A stretch of DNA of 50,074 nt. Origin: an uncultured Collinsella sp. (lineage in GTDB: Bacteria; Actinomycetota; Coriobacteriia; Coriobacteriales; Coriobacteriaceae). The stretch spans positions 1 to 50,074 of the forward strand of contig URSO01000006.1 of assembly GCA_900550415.1 (NCBI GenBank), read 5' to 3'. The translations under genes were made by a program, and so were the position numbers. The notes under the pieces are model-generated. The model made no database searches and had not been told where the DNA came from. It saw nothing but the letters and a program-made list of their open reading frames with translations. Of this stretch, positions 16,358 to 25,156 are shown one piece after another (position 1 is the stretch's first letter; each line of letters starts with the position of its first letter).

Positions 16358-17764
16358 ATGCGCCAAAACGGATCCAACTTAAACGGGCGTTCGGGTGCGC
16401 GTCCGACGGCGCGCCGCGACCTGGGGCAGCTGCCCAGCGGTCAGCGCCGTCGCCGCCGTAAGCCCGGCGCGATGTACCTCAACCATAGCCGCGGGTTTAG
16501 CGACCGCAGCGCGCGCATCGGCAACGGGCGCTCGCCGCGCCGACCGTCCCGTCTGCCCTATGCGCTCATTGCCGTGGGCTGTGCGCTCGTGCTGTTTATC
16601 GCTGCCGTCGTGGGCTACGTCAACCGCAGCGTGGACGTGGAACTCAACGGGCAAAAGACCGCGGTGCGCGTGGGCTCTACGCTGCAGAATCTCATCGACG
16701 ACCAGGAGTTGACCGATACCTACGACGCAGGCGACCTGCTGGCCGTCGATGACAGCGTGCTCAAGCGCCATGGCGGCGAAAAGCTGTCGGTTAAGGTGGA
16801 CGGCAAGCGCATAAAACAGGGCAAATGGGATAGCCGCGAACTTGAGGGCGGCGAGAAGGTGACGGTCAAGGATGGCCGTAACACCTACGAGAAGCACGAG
16901 GTTCAGGCTACGGTTATCGAGCCCAAGCTCAAGGTCGAGGGCACGGGCGCTATCGAGTATGTGCAGACATGGGGTGTCCAGGGCCGCTCCGAGGTGTGGG
17001 TTGGTGAGCAGTCGGAAAAGACGCAGGACCGCGGCGAGGTTGTGCCCGCCACCGATTGCGTCGTTGCGTGCGCCAGCGTGGCGCCCAAGGGCAACAAAAA
17101 GTACGTGGCGCTGACGTTTGACGAGGGTCCGAGCGGCGCGACCAAGCAGATTTTGCAGGTACTCAAGGAAAAGGGCGTCACCGCGACGTTCTTCCTGTCG
17201 GGCGATGCGGCCGAGGCCTCGCCTGCTACGGCCAAGGCGATTGTCGATGCCGGGTGCGAAATCGGATCCAACAGCTACAGCGACGATTCGCTCAAGGGTC
17301 AGGACCGTGAGGCGGTACGCGAGCAGATCACGAAAGGCACCGATGCGATTAAGTCGGCGACCGGCGTGAAGACGATGCTGCTGCGTGCTCCCTACGCTGC
17401 CTTTGACGAGCAAAACTGGATTGATGCGATGGACCTGGTCTCCGCCGTGGTCTCGTGGAATATCGACTCGGGCGACTGGCTGCTCAACGGTGCCGACGAG
17501 CAGGTCTCAACGGTGCTCGATTCGGTGACGCCGGGCAATATCGTGCTGTTCACCGATAGAGACGAATGCGCCGAGCAGACGCTCGAGGCGCTGCCGCAGA
17601 TTATCGACGGCCTCATTGCCGACGGCTACAAGATCGTGACGCTCAGCGACCTGGTTAAGACGGACACGTCGCTGAGCAAAAAGCTCACCTCGCTGACGAA
17701 GGTCACCATGCCCAAGGACGCCGTGTTCCCCCAACTTGCCGAGGACGATGACACCACAGAGTAG
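16358..17764 (+). CDS. Membrane-anchored NodB-fold protein, probable pseudo-deacetylase
   Basis: 468 residues. A basic, disordered N-terminus (1-65) is followed by one membrane helix (about 67-88). A beta-rich region (90-235) resembles the DUF348/G5-type surface modules (VELNGQKTAVRVGSTLQNLI). A NodB polysaccharide-deacetylase fold fills about 245-435. The fold is recognisable from VALTFDEGPS, ATFFLSG, LLRAPY and SWNIDSGDW. The catalytic metal site is not intact: in canonical TFDDGP the second Asp is Glu here (E256), both His of the H-[ST]-xxx-H motif are N305 and D309, and the final LxH histidine is T399. It is probably a peptidoglycan- or polysaccharide-binding pseudoenzyme, or uses altered chemistry. 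GGGGGAGGG precedes the ATG. Confidence 0.88.
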   Translation: MRQNGSNLNGRSGARPTARRDLGQLPSGQRRRRRKPGAMYLNHSRGFSDRSARIGNGRSPRRPSRLPYALIAVGCALVLFIAAVVGYVNRSVDVELNGQKTAVRVGSTLQNLIDDQELTDTYDAGDLLAVDDSVLKRHGGEKLSVKVDGKRIKQGKWDSRELEGGEKVTVKDGRNTYEKHEVQATVIEPKLKVEGTGAIEYVQTWGVQGRSEVWVGEQSEKTQDRGEVVPATDCVVACASVAPKGNKKYVALTFDEGPSGATKQILQVLKEKGVTATFFLSGDAAEASPATAKAIVDAGCEIGSNSYSDDSLKGQDREAVREQITKGTDAIKSATGVKTMLLRAPYAAFDEQNWIDAMDLVSAVVSWNIDSGDWLLNGADEQVSTVLDSVTPGNIVLFTDRDECAEQTLEALPQIIDGLIADGYKIVTLSDLVKTDTSLSKKLTSLTKVTMPKDAVFPQLAEDDDTTE

Positions 17765-17773
17765 TCATTGGGT

Positions 17774-17800
17774 AGTCGTTTAAGAACGTCCCCAAGGGCT
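17774..17800. repeat. Degenerate copy of the 27-bp GGGGAC unit
   Basis: AGTCGTTTAAGAACGTCCCC followed by AAGGGCT matches the variant with AGTC/GACT ends (compare 39411-39437), in inverse orientation. It lies immediately behind the NodB-fold gene. Without it, 17765-17870 holds nothing else I can name. Confidence 0.6.
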
Positions 17801-17875
17801 ATGTCACGGATACGTCAGCGTTTGGTATGCCTGCAATGTGCAGCGCATAAATTCGATGCCGCAGGGCGATGCTGA

Positions 17876-18092
17876 TGCTATAGTTACTGCGGTTAATGAG
17901 GGTCAAGAGAAAGGTTACAGGTGAAATCCAAACCTCGACCATACAGTCGATGACCCCATGCAGGTGCTTTTTGCGCATGCACGGGGTGTAAGCGTCGAGC
18001 GGCGTGCCGCCCGCGCATGCGTATACATATCCAGAAGCCCCCGGACGCCGCGCGCGCGGCCGCGTCCGGGGGAATAATGATGGGGAGCACCA
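17876..18092 (+). promoter_or_regulatory. Extended -10 promoter and structured leader of the Mg2+ module
   Basis: TGCTATAGT (17876-17884) is an extended -10 box. From about 17890 the leader reads GTTAATGAGGGTCAAGAGAA, then a nested stem (GGTC...GACC enclosing AGGTT...AACCT), a second stem near 17953-17989 (CCCCATGCA against TGCACGGGG, T-rich loop), and a perfect 11-bp stem (18038-18048 with 18062-18072) ending nine bases before the GGGGAG ribosome site. Short stretches recall the Mg2+ M-box (GUUAGGUGAGG, GGGUCAACAGAAA, CCAUACAGU), but their order and spacing do not match well. A cis-regulatory RNA is likely; its class is inference. Confidence 0.5.
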
Positions 18093-19937
18093 TTGAATTA
18101 TCTGAGTGAGATGCTCAAATTGCCGGTCTTGGACGTCGACGGCGAAAAGCTCGGCGTGGTCAACGATTTTGGTATTGCTACCGGCGAAGTTTTTCCGCAC
18201 GTGACGTCGCTCGCGTTCCGCGGTCCCGGCAAGACGCCGTTTATGATCAGCTGGCGCAAATGGGTCGACCGTATCGACGAGACGGGTGTACACCTTAAGA
18301 CGTCGGCCACCGAAATCCGTTTTTCGTACCTGCAGCCGACCGAACTCCTGCTTGCCCGCGACGTGCTCAACAAGCAGATTGTCGACACGCAGGGCATGAA
18401 GGTCGTGCGCGTCAACGACATCAAGTTTTCCATGTCGGGCGAAAACCAGCTGCGCCTGCTGGGCGCCGAGGTCGGTGCTCGCGGTCTGCTACGCGCCATC
18501 AGCCCCGCGCTCGAGCATATCGTCGAAGGCTTTATGAAGCACCTGGGCAAGCCGCTCAGTGAGGACATCATCGCTTGGTCCTACATGGACCTGCTCGACC
18601 GCTCGACCAAGAACATTCAACTCTCGGTGTCGCACAAGACGCTCGGCGAGCTGCACCCTGCCGACATCGCCGACATTATCGAGCAGCTCGACCCGCGTCT
18701 GCGTGCGCAGGTGTTTGCGCAGCTCGATACCGCCCAGGCAGCCGAAGCTATCTCGGAGTTCGATGACGACGAGCTTATGACCGAGATGCTCGAGGGCCTG
18801 TCCGACACGGACGCATCGTCGATGCTGGCCATGATGGACCCGGACGACGCTGCCGACCTGATCGACGAGCTTGATTACGAGAAGGCCGAGAAGCTCCTGC
18901 GCCTGATGGGCGTCAAGGAGGAGAAGGCGATTCGTAACCTGCTGGGGTATGAGGACAACACCGCCGGCCGCATCATGACCTCGGAGTTTGTCTCCCTGCC
19001 CGCCACGGCAACGGTCGGTGACGCCATCGAGGCGATTCGCGAGCTCGACGAGGACTTCGAGAGCGTCTACTACGTCTATACCGAGGATCCGAGCGGCATG
19101 CTGACCGGTGTGCTTTCGCTGCGCACGCTGATCGTAGCCGATCGCGACGCCACGCTGGGTCAGCTGGCCTATCGCGACCTGGTCTACGTGTCGCCCGACG
19201 AGGACCAGGAAGACGTGACGGACGAGATGACCAAGTACGACCTGGTCGCTATCCCCGTCTGCGACGAGAACCGTCATATCCTGGGTATCGTAACCTTCGA
19301 CGACGCCATGGACGTTATCGCCGAGGAGCATCAGGAGGACCTGCAGATCGCTGGTGTCGGCTCGGGTGACAGCGCGTCCGACGACTCGACGAACGTGCTC
19401 AGCTGGTTCGTGCATCGCCAGTACTGGGTTGTTGTATGGGGCATCGCGTCGTGCATCATGGCGACCGTGCTGGGAACGGCGCTCGGCTTCGCGCATCTGG
19501 TGGTGTTTCCCATGTGCGCCATGCCGCTCGTGCTGCTGGCGGCCTCGCGCATGGTGTCGTTCGTCAAGAACTACTTCCTGGAGTATGACGGTCACGACGA
19601 CGAGCCCAAGCCGTATCTGGGATTCTTCTTCCAGAGCACGGGCATGGGCCTGATTCTGTCACTCGTGACCTACCTGTGCGCCCAGCTGGTGCGCACCGCT
19701 GCATTCCCCGATGCGCCCATGTTTGAGGAGCAACTCTTTACCGGGTGCTTTAATATCGCTGCCATCATTTGCCTGGTTGGCAACATGAGCGCCGTGATTT
19801 ACCTGATGGTGCTGTTCTGGCGTGACGAGCATGACCTCAACACGTCGGGCACCGCCATGAACGTCATTGCCGTCATGATCTCGTGTGTGGCGTATTGCAT
19901 CGCCGCGGTGCTGCTCGCCATGTCAGTCATGGGTTAG
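18093..19937 (+). CDS. PRC-barrel/MgtE_N/CBS protein with MgtE-like 5-helix membrane domain
   Basis: 614 residues from a TTG start (GGGGAG five bases upstream). Order: two PRC-barrel copies (about 8-60 and 86-150), MgtE_N helical domain (185-285, HPADIADIIEQLD and MMDPDDAADLIDEL), tandem CBS (286-412, TAGRIMTSEF), then five membrane helices (about 444-466, 468-489, 508-535, 548-574, 587-612). Helix count and the GMGLILSL and NMSAVIYLMVLFWR stretches suggest an MgtE-derived domain. The GGNxGNQ motif after helix 2 is replaced by AASRMVS, and no Asp corresponds to the pore Asp of the last helix. It ends 8 bp before an SLC11 transporter. Likely a Mg2+-sensing partner or a strongly diverged channel. 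Confidence 0.85.
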   Translation: MNYLSEMLKLPVLDVDGEKLGVVNDFGIATGEVFPHVTSLAFRGPGKTPFMISWRKWVDRIDETGVHLKTSATEIRFSYLQPTELLLARDVLNKQIVDTQGMKVVRVNDIKFSMSGENQLRLLGAEVGARGLLRAISPALEHIVEGFMKHLGKPLSEDIIAWSYMDLLDRSTKNIQLSVSHKTLGELHPADIADIIEQLDPRLRAQVFAQLDTAQAAEAISEFDDDELMTEMLEGLSDTDASSMLAMMDPDDAADLIDELDYEKAEKLLRLMGVKEEKAIRNLLGYEDNTAGRIMTSEFVSLPATATVGDAIEAIRELDEDFESVYYVYTEDPSGMLTGVLSLRTLIVADRDATLGQLAYRDLVYVSPDEDQEDVTDEMTKYDLVAIPVCDENRHILGIVTFDDAMDVIAEEHQEDLQIAGVGSGDSASDDSTNVLSWFVHRQYWVVVWGIASCIMATVLGTALGFAHLVVFPMCAMPLVLLAASRMVSFVKNYFLEYDGHDDEPKPYLGFFFQSTGMGLILSLVTYLCAQLVRTAAFPDAPMFEEQLFTGCFNIAAIICLVGNMSAVIYLMVLFWRDEHDLNTSGTAMNVIAVMISCVAYCIAAVLLAMSVMG

Positions 19938-19945
19938 GTGGTCGC

Positions 19946-21208
19946 GTGCAAAATACCAAGCAAAAGTCGGGCACCAAGCAAAAGCTGACCATCGCGGCCA
20001 TCTTTGGCGCTATGGGCCCCGGTCTGCTGGCGGCGCTTTCGGGCAATGACGCCGGCGGCATTGCAACGTATTCCAGTGCGGGCGCCAGCTATGGCTACAA
20101 GATGCTCTGGATGCTTCCCGTCATGACTGTGCTGCTCATCGTGACGCAGGAGACCGCGGCGCGCTGCGGCTGCGTCACGGGTAAGGGCCTGGCATCGCTC
20201 ATTCGCGAGCGCTTTGGCGTGCGCAAGAGTGTACTTGCTATGGCGGCGCTGCTGATCGCCAACACAGCCGTGACCATCTCGGAGTTCGCGGGTATCGCGA
20301 GTGGCCTTGCTCTGTTTGGCGTGCCGGCGAGCATTTCGGTGCCGCTCGTGGCGCTGCTGGTGTGGATGCTTACCATGTCGGGTAGCTTTCAGCGCATCGA
20401 GAAGATTTTGCTGCTGGTAAGCTGCGTGTTCGTGACCTACATCGTCGCTGCGTTTATGGCCGGCCCCAACTGGGGCGAGGTCGCGGTCGACTTGGTCGTC
20501 CCCAATATTCAAAACGACCCCAGCTACGTGTCGCTCGTGGTCGCAACGATCGGTACCACCATCGCACCGTGGATGATCTTTTTGGCTCAGAACAACGTGG
20601 TCGATAAGAACGCGGGCGAGGACGACATCGTGCTGCAGCGTATTGATACCGTGAGCGGCTCGCTTGCTGCCGATGTCATTGCCGGCTTTATTATCATCAC
20701 GACCGGTACGGTGTTGTTCCCGGCGGGTATTCAGATTAGCGATGCCGCCGATGCTGCCCGCGCGCTGGAGCCTATTGCGGGTCAGTGGTCCACGGTACTG
20801 TTTGCCTCGGGCTTGGTCGCGGCGAGCTTCTTGGCCGCCTGCGTGCTGCCGGGCGTTACGTCGAGCGCTATCTGCGAGGCATTTGGCTGGGAGCGCGGTG
20901 CCGACCGCAGCTGGGACGAGGCCCCGGTCTATCGCGGCATCATTACGGCCATCATCGGTATCTCTGCCGTGCTGGTGCTTATGCCCGGCGTCGATCTGTT
21001 CCAGATTATGATGACCTCGCAGGTCATCAATGGCGTGCTGCTGCCCGTGGTTCTGGTGTTCCAGGTGGTTATTGCCGCTGACCGTCACATTATGGGCACT
21101 AACCGCAACGGCCGCGTGTGGAATGTGCTCACTTGGGCGACTATCGGTGTGATTACGGTGCTGACGGTCGTCATGTTTGTTCTGCAGGCGATGGGTTACA
21201 GCGCTTAG
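19946..21208 (+). CDS. SLC11/NRAMP-family transporter, NRMT-like (probable Mg2+)
   Basis: 420 residues from a GTG with AGGTGG overlapping the upstream stop. About eleven hydrophobic helices. In helix 1 the canonical DPGN metal motif reads DAGG (D36-G39: Asp kept, Asn to Gly). In helix 6 the canonical A-T-V/I-M-P-H reads TTIAPW (Met to Ala at 208, His to Trp at 210). Loss of the soft-metal-selecting Met is the diagnostic feature of the NRAMP-related magnesium transporters, first characterised structurally from Eggerthella lenta. Cotranscription with an MgtE_N/CBS protein supports Mg2+ as substrate. A general Mn2+/Fe2+ role is less likely. Confidence 0.88.
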   Translation: MQNTKQKSGTKQKLTIAAIFGAMGPGLLAALSGNDAGGIATYSSAGASYGYKMLWMLPVMTVLLIVTQETAARCGCVTGKGLASLIRERFGVRKSVLAMAALLIANTAVTISEFAGIASGLALFGVPASISVPLVALLVWMLTMSGSFQRIEKILLLVSCVFVTYIVAAFMAGPNWGEVAVDLVVPNIQNDPSYVSLVVATIGTTIAPWMIFLAQNNVVDKNAGEDDIVLQRIDTVSGSLAADVIAGFIIITTGTVLFPAGIQISDAADAARALEPIAGQWSTVLFASGLVAASFLAACVLPGVTSSAICEAFGWERGADRSWDEAPVYRGIITAIIGISAVLVLMPGVDLFQIMMTSQVINGVLLPVVLVFQVVIAADRHIMGTNRNGRVWNVLTWATIGVITVLTVVMFVLQAMGYSA

Positions 21209-21224
21209 CGCCTCTTTTGGACTC

Positions 21225-21260
21225 AAAACAGGCCGCAGCGATGGACTGCGGCCTGTTTTT
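21225..21260 (+). terminator. Rho-independent terminator of the Mg2+ module
   Basis: AAAACAGGCCGCAG (21225-21238) pairs perfectly with 21246-21259 across seven bases and ends in a run of T. Confidence 0.92.
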
Positions 21261-21290
21261 TGCCCGCTATAGGGCGTTAGTTATATGGCA

Positions 21291-21520
21291 GTGGACAAAA
21301 AATGCCAAATATGAGTACTGTTGCCTTGCCGATAGCATTTACGACCAAGAAAATAATGAACATAGTTAAGAATCTGTTTATTAAAAGCGGGTCTCCAAGT
21401 CCTAAGCCGGCCATTCTGGTCAACTGGAAGGGTCGCGCGCTACCGCATGAGCGCCATTTTGGGGGGTTTTGCCTGCTACTAAAATGGTAACAGTACTCAT
21501 ATTTGCCACTTTTTGTCCAC
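21291..21520. repeat. 230-bp MITE-like element with 35-bp terminal inverted repeats
   Basis: Arms 21291-21325 and 21486-21520 are reverse complements at 32 of 35 positions; the outer ends are GTGGACAAAAA and TTTTTGTCCAC, and the arms include AAATATGAGTACTGTT. The roughly 160-bp interior is markedly AT-richer than the chromosome on its left side. Short open frames inside read in the wrong composition and have no ribosome site, so no protein is called. The rest of this 546-bp gap (21521-21754) holds a 12-bp palindrome AGGAACGTTCCT at 21677 and the hairpin listed next; nothing else was seen. Confidence 0.85.
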
Positions 21521-21694
21521 GACCTCTTGGAGTCGGCTCGAAAAGAGTGATTTTGGGTTGTTTGCTGCGGATGTGAGGCTTGGAAACAACGCTCGGGGTG
21601 GCGAGGCGCCCAGAATTCGGTCGCAAGGAGGGCGTTCCTTGGCTGTGTCAGGAGTGTCCCTGGGTGCCGGCACATAAGGAACGTTCCTAACTGC

Positions 21695-21730
21695 CGGAGG
21701 GGGTGTCTGCCGTGGCGGGCACCCCCTCCG
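21695..21730 (-). terminator. GC-rich hairpin behind the acyltransferase gene
   Basis: CGGAGGGGGTG (21695-21705) pairs perfectly with 21720-21730. It stands 25 bp beyond the stop of the minus-strand acyltransferase gene. There is no U-tract, so its efficiency as a terminator is doubtful. Confidence 0.5.
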
Positions 21731-21754
21731 AATGTGGGAAGTTTGCGCTGCAGG

Positions 21755-23971
21755 TTACTTGTCGGTGCCCAGCTTGTGCGGCTTGAGAGCGAGCGCATTG
21801 ACGAGCGCGTCGGTGGCAGTCTTGACGGCCGCCGGCTGCGGATCGTTGACGTGATCCTCGGGATGCACGGGCAGGTCCTTTTTGACGGCATCGTGGATCA
21901 AGTTGAGGTACTCAGTCACGCCAGTGGTCGATAGGTGCGTGCCATCGCCATCGAACAGGTCGTTGCGATTGGCACTGTATCCGAACCAGTCGATAACGCG
22001 CACGTTCTTGTAGCGCGTAGCAGCGTTGGTGATGGCCTGGTTGGTAGAGCCAACCCACGGCTGCGGGCTGCGCGTGTTCACAAACACCACAATACGCTTA
22101 TCTCCTGCATCGGTCATGATGGCGTCGATCTGGTCGTCGGTTACCAAGCCATTGGTTCCCAGTGCAAAGACCACGATCTTGCCGGCAAGGTTCTGTTGGA
22201 GATAGCCCTCAAATGTCGCGCGGCCCGCATCAAACTGGCGGCCCTTTTCGGCATCGATATGGCTGTGCGGGAACACGCCGTCAAAGGAATCAACGGCGCG
22301 CAGCGACACGGAGTCACCGATCATCAACAGGTCGTAGGAGCCATCGGGGAAGCCGTCGTTGTCCTTGTCGGTGTCGTCGGCCGCCTGCTGGTCGGTGGGC
22401 GCGGTGTTTTTTGCTTCCTCGTTGAGGACTTCGGCGCCCTCACCGCTCAGTGCGGAGGTCTCCGGCACAAAGATCAGGCCGCCCAGTGCAACGACCAACA
22501 CGACAGCGCAGGCTGCGCAGACAGGGACGTGCGCGCGCACCCAGTTGGTGGGCGTGGTGGTGCCGTTGCGGAACTCGGATACGGTGCGCCCAAAGGTGCC
22601 CTTTCTAAACGGCGTCTCGATAAAGCGATATGAGCATTCGGCTACGGCGACCACCAACAACACCTGCAAAATGTACTGCCACCACGGCGTATCGTTGATG
22701 TTGGCGACCGGGTTCATGAGCAACAGTAGCGGATAGTGCCACAGGTAGATGCTGTACGAGCGCTTGCCAACCCACACGAGCGGCTCGGCGGACAGTGCGC
22801 GGGCAACCATTCCCTGGGGCTGCACGCAGGCCGCGATGACCATGAGCGTGAGGATGGAGCATAACAGCGTGCCGCCGCGATACTGGAACGCGGTGTAGCC
22901 GTTGGTGAGCGCGACCATGGCGGCAAGGCCAACCAGACCCACGACGCCCAACACATCGATGGATGCAGGTGAGGACCAAAAACGCACGAGCGTACTCGGC
23001 TGAGTCGGGACGGTCTCGGCTGCGCCGTCGGTCGTAGCGTCATGCTTGCTTTCGGCGTTCTTGCCGTGCTTGGCGGCGCCAGCCAAGCGATTGAGCCCCA
23101 AACGATGAGCGAGACGCACCGGTGCCAGGTCGCAATCGGGGATAAAGGCCATCCAGGCGCCCAGCAGCAGCGAGAACACGCGGGTGTCGGTGCCGTAGTA
23201 CACGCGGCTGGGGTCGGCGGCGGGGTTATAGAGCACCATCATGGCGATGGCGGAGACAGCAGCCAGGCCCAGAACCATGCGGCGCGTGTTGGGCTTGCTC
23301 ATGTGCATGGATACCATAGCGAGCAGCAGCGGGGGCCAAACCAGGTAGAACTGTTCCTCGATGGCGAGCGACCAAAAGTGCGTAAGCGGCGAGGGATCGC
23401 CCAGGGCGTTGAAGTACGAGACGTCCTGCATAATCTGCCACCAGTTGTTAAAGAACAGCAGCGACGGCAGAATGTCGGGACGCATCTTGGTGAGCATCAC
23501 GTGGTTAAAGATGGTGCACAGCGCGCAGGTCACGAACACTACCGTTACCACGGCGGGGACCAGGCGACGGATGCGGCGAATCCAGAAGCTCTTAAGGTCG
23601 ATGCGACCGGTCTTAGCGACTTCGTTGAGCAGCAAGCGCGTGATCAGATAGCCCGAAAGCACAAAGAAGATCGTGACGCCAAGCAGGCCGCCCTGAGCCC
23701 ACGTGAGGTTGAGGTGATAGAGCACCACCGCGACGACGGCAAGCGTGCGCAGGCCGTCAAGGGCAGGGATGTAGCGGGACTTGGGGCGAGCAGGCGTCTG
23801 CTCCGCGGCGGGAGTGTTGGCGCGGCCCGCGTTGTTGGCAGAAGCGCGATGGGGGCTCGCGGTGCGTCGCGGCTCGTTGGCACGGCGCTCGCCCTTCACG
23901 CGTTCGTGCGGCGCCGGCTCGTTGCCCGTGCGGCGTCGACCGCGCGAGCCCGATTGCGAGAATTGTTCCAT
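21755..23971 (-). CDS. Acyltransferase-3/SGNH fusion (OatA-type peptidoglycan O-acetyltransferase)
   Basis: 738 residues. A basic disordered N-terminus (1-65) leads to an acyltransferase-3 membrane domain of about ten helices (68-495) with YIPALDGLRTLAVVAVVLYH, FFVLSGYLIT and HFWSLAIEEQFYLVWP. After a membrane anchor and acidic linker comes an SGNH esterase domain (about 555-715): block I MIGDSVSLRA with the nucleophile Ser, block III GTNG, and the catalytic Asp/His in DGTHLSTTG. The architecture equals OatA, in which the membrane part moves acetyl groups outward and SGNH transfers them to muramic acid, giving lysozyme resistance. Wall-polymer acetylation is an alternative. Divergent from the ribokinase gene. 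Confidence 0.93.
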   Translation of the reverse strand: MEQFSQSGSRGRRRTGNEPAPHERVKGERRANEPRRTASPHRASANNAGRANTPAAEQTPARPKSRYIPALDGLRTLAVVAVVLYHLNLTWAQGGLLGVTIFFVLSGYLITRLLLNEVAKTGRIDLKSFWIRRIRRLVPAVVTVVFVTCALCTIFNHVMLTKMRPDILPSLLFFNNWWQIMQDVSYFNALGDPSPLTHFWSLAIEEQFYLVWPPLLLAMVSMHMSKPNTRRMVLGLAAVSAIAMMVLYNPAADPSRVYYGTDTRVFSLLLGAWMAFIPDCDLAPVRLAHRLGLNRLAGAAKHGKNAESKHDATTDGAAETVPTQPSTLVRFWSSPASIDVLGVVGLVGLAAMVALTNGYTAFQYRGGTLLCSILTLMVIAACVQPQGMVARALSAEPLVWVGKRSYSIYLWHYPLLLLMNPVANINDTPWWQYILQVLLVVAVAECSYRFIETPFRKGTFGRTVSEFRNGTTTPTNWVRAHVPVCAACAVVLVVALGGLIFVPETSALSGEGAEVLNEEAKNTAPTDQQAADDTDKDNDGFPDGSYDLLMIGDSVSLRAVDSFDGVFPHSHIDAEKGRQFDAGRATFEGYLQQNLAGKIVVFALGTNGLVTDDQIDAIMTDAGDKRIVVFVNTRSPQPWVGSTNQAITNAATRYKNVRVIDWFGYSANRNDLFDGDGTHLSTTGVTEYLNLIHDAVKKDLPVHPEDHVNDPQPAAVKTATDALVNALALKPHKLGTDK

Positions 23972-24156
23972 AAAACATCATCCAATGACGAGAATAATCG
24001 GCACATATTCATTGTAGCTACCTGCTCCTGTGAATGCTTGCTGCTGGCGCAAGCTCAAGGGTGCGTTCACATCAAAGTGAACTAAAGTTATAGAGGTGCG
24101 AGAGCGCACGATCGACGCCGACGGTGGGCGTAAGGCCTGCAGACGAGGAGGTTTCC

Positions 24157-25152
24157 ATGGCAGACAACGGCATTGTTGCGGTGTTCGGCAGTATGAACAT
24201 GGACCTTTCGGTGGCATGCGAGCGCATGCCGCGCGCGGGCGAGACAGTCGGTGGCAGCGGTTTTATCACCAACGCCGGTGGCAAGGGCGCTAACCAGGCC
24301 GTCGCCGCCGCGCGCATAGGCGCGCGCACGTGCATGATCGGCGCGGTCGGGCGCGATGCGTTTGGCGATGCACTGGTGGCGGGGCTTCAGGATGCTGGCG
24401 TGGGCGTTGAGTTCGTGGCGCGGCGCGACGACGTGGAGACCGGTACCGCGACTATCATTCGCTGCGAGAGCGACAACCGCATCGTGCTGTCGCCGGGTGC
24501 CAACCATGCGCTTGCGGGCGAGGACGTTGCCCGCGCACTGAGGCGCTTGGTGGCCGACGAGCTCGACGGCGATGCCAGCGAGATTGCCCCGGCTGCTGGC
24601 GGCGTCTTTATCGCCCAGGGCGAATGTGACCTTGCGGCGACGGCCGGGGCGCTTGCTTGCGCTCACGAGCTGGGGTTCTATACGATCTTTAACCCGGCGC
24701 CCGCCTGCGACCTGCCGGCAGGAGCGTGGCCTGCGGTCGACCTGGTCTGCCCCAACGAGACCGAGTGCCAGGTGCTGACGGGCATTCTGCCCACAGATGA
24801 TGCGAGCTGCGTCGCCGCGCTCAATGCGCTGCTCGATAAGGGCGCCGGGGCTGCGGTCATCACGCTGGGCGGCGCCGGCTCGGTTACGCTCGGCGATGGC
24901 GGTGAGCCGCTGCGCATGCCGGCGCTTTCGAGCGTGGTGGTCGATACGACGGCCGCGGGCGATACATTTATTGGCGCGCTTGCTGCAGCTCGTCTGGAGG
25001 GCCTGCCGCTCTTTGAGTGCATGGCGGCGGGCGCTCGCGCCTCGGCGGTGACGGTGTCGCGCCTGGGCGCTCAGCAATCAATTCCCACGCGTACGGAAGT
25101 CGAGCACAAGTTTGGTTTAGACGGTTTGGATGTAGACGGAGAAGCGGAGTAG
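24157..25152 (+). CDS. rbsK: Ribokinase (PfkB family)
   Basis: 331 residues. The N-terminal PfkB signature is GSMNMDLSV plus GGKGANQAVAAARIGA (about 41-56). The anion-hole and base motif DTTAAGDTFIGALAA lies near 266, its Asp being the catalytic base. CPNETECQVLTG and VITLGGAGSV are typical of ribokinase. GAGGAGG lies seven bases before the ATG at 24157; an upstream in-frame ATG lacks such a site. Four bases separate its stop from the nucleoside hydrolase ATG. Together they would release ribose from nucleosides and phosphorylate it to ribose 5-phosphate. Substrate specificity within PfkB sugars is not proven. Confidence 0.88.
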   Translation: MADNGIVAVFGSMNMDLSVACERMPRAGETVGGSGFITNAGGKGANQAVAAARIGARTCMIGAVGRDAFGDALVAGLQDAGVGVEFVARRDDVETGTATIIRCESDNRIVLSPGANHALAGEDVARALRRLVADELDGDASEIAPAAGGVFIAQGECDLAATAGALACAHELGFYTIFNPAPACDLPAGAWPAVDLVCPNETECQVLTGILPTDDASCVAALNALLDKGAGAAVITLGGAGSVTLGDGGEPLRMPALSSVVVDTTAAGDTFIGALAAARLEGLPLFECMAAGARASAVTVSRLGAQQSIPTRTEVEHKFGLDGLDVDGEAE

Positions 25153-25156
25153 AACA

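Noticed and set aside
17887..18080. Calling the leader a definite M-box riboswitch
   Set aside because: Only short blocks agree and their order differs from the consensus; kept as a structured leader of unknown class.
21302..21490. Small open frame inside the 230-bp inverted-repeat element
   Set aside because: No ribosome site, and its ends coincide with the repeat arms; better explained as non-coding element interior.
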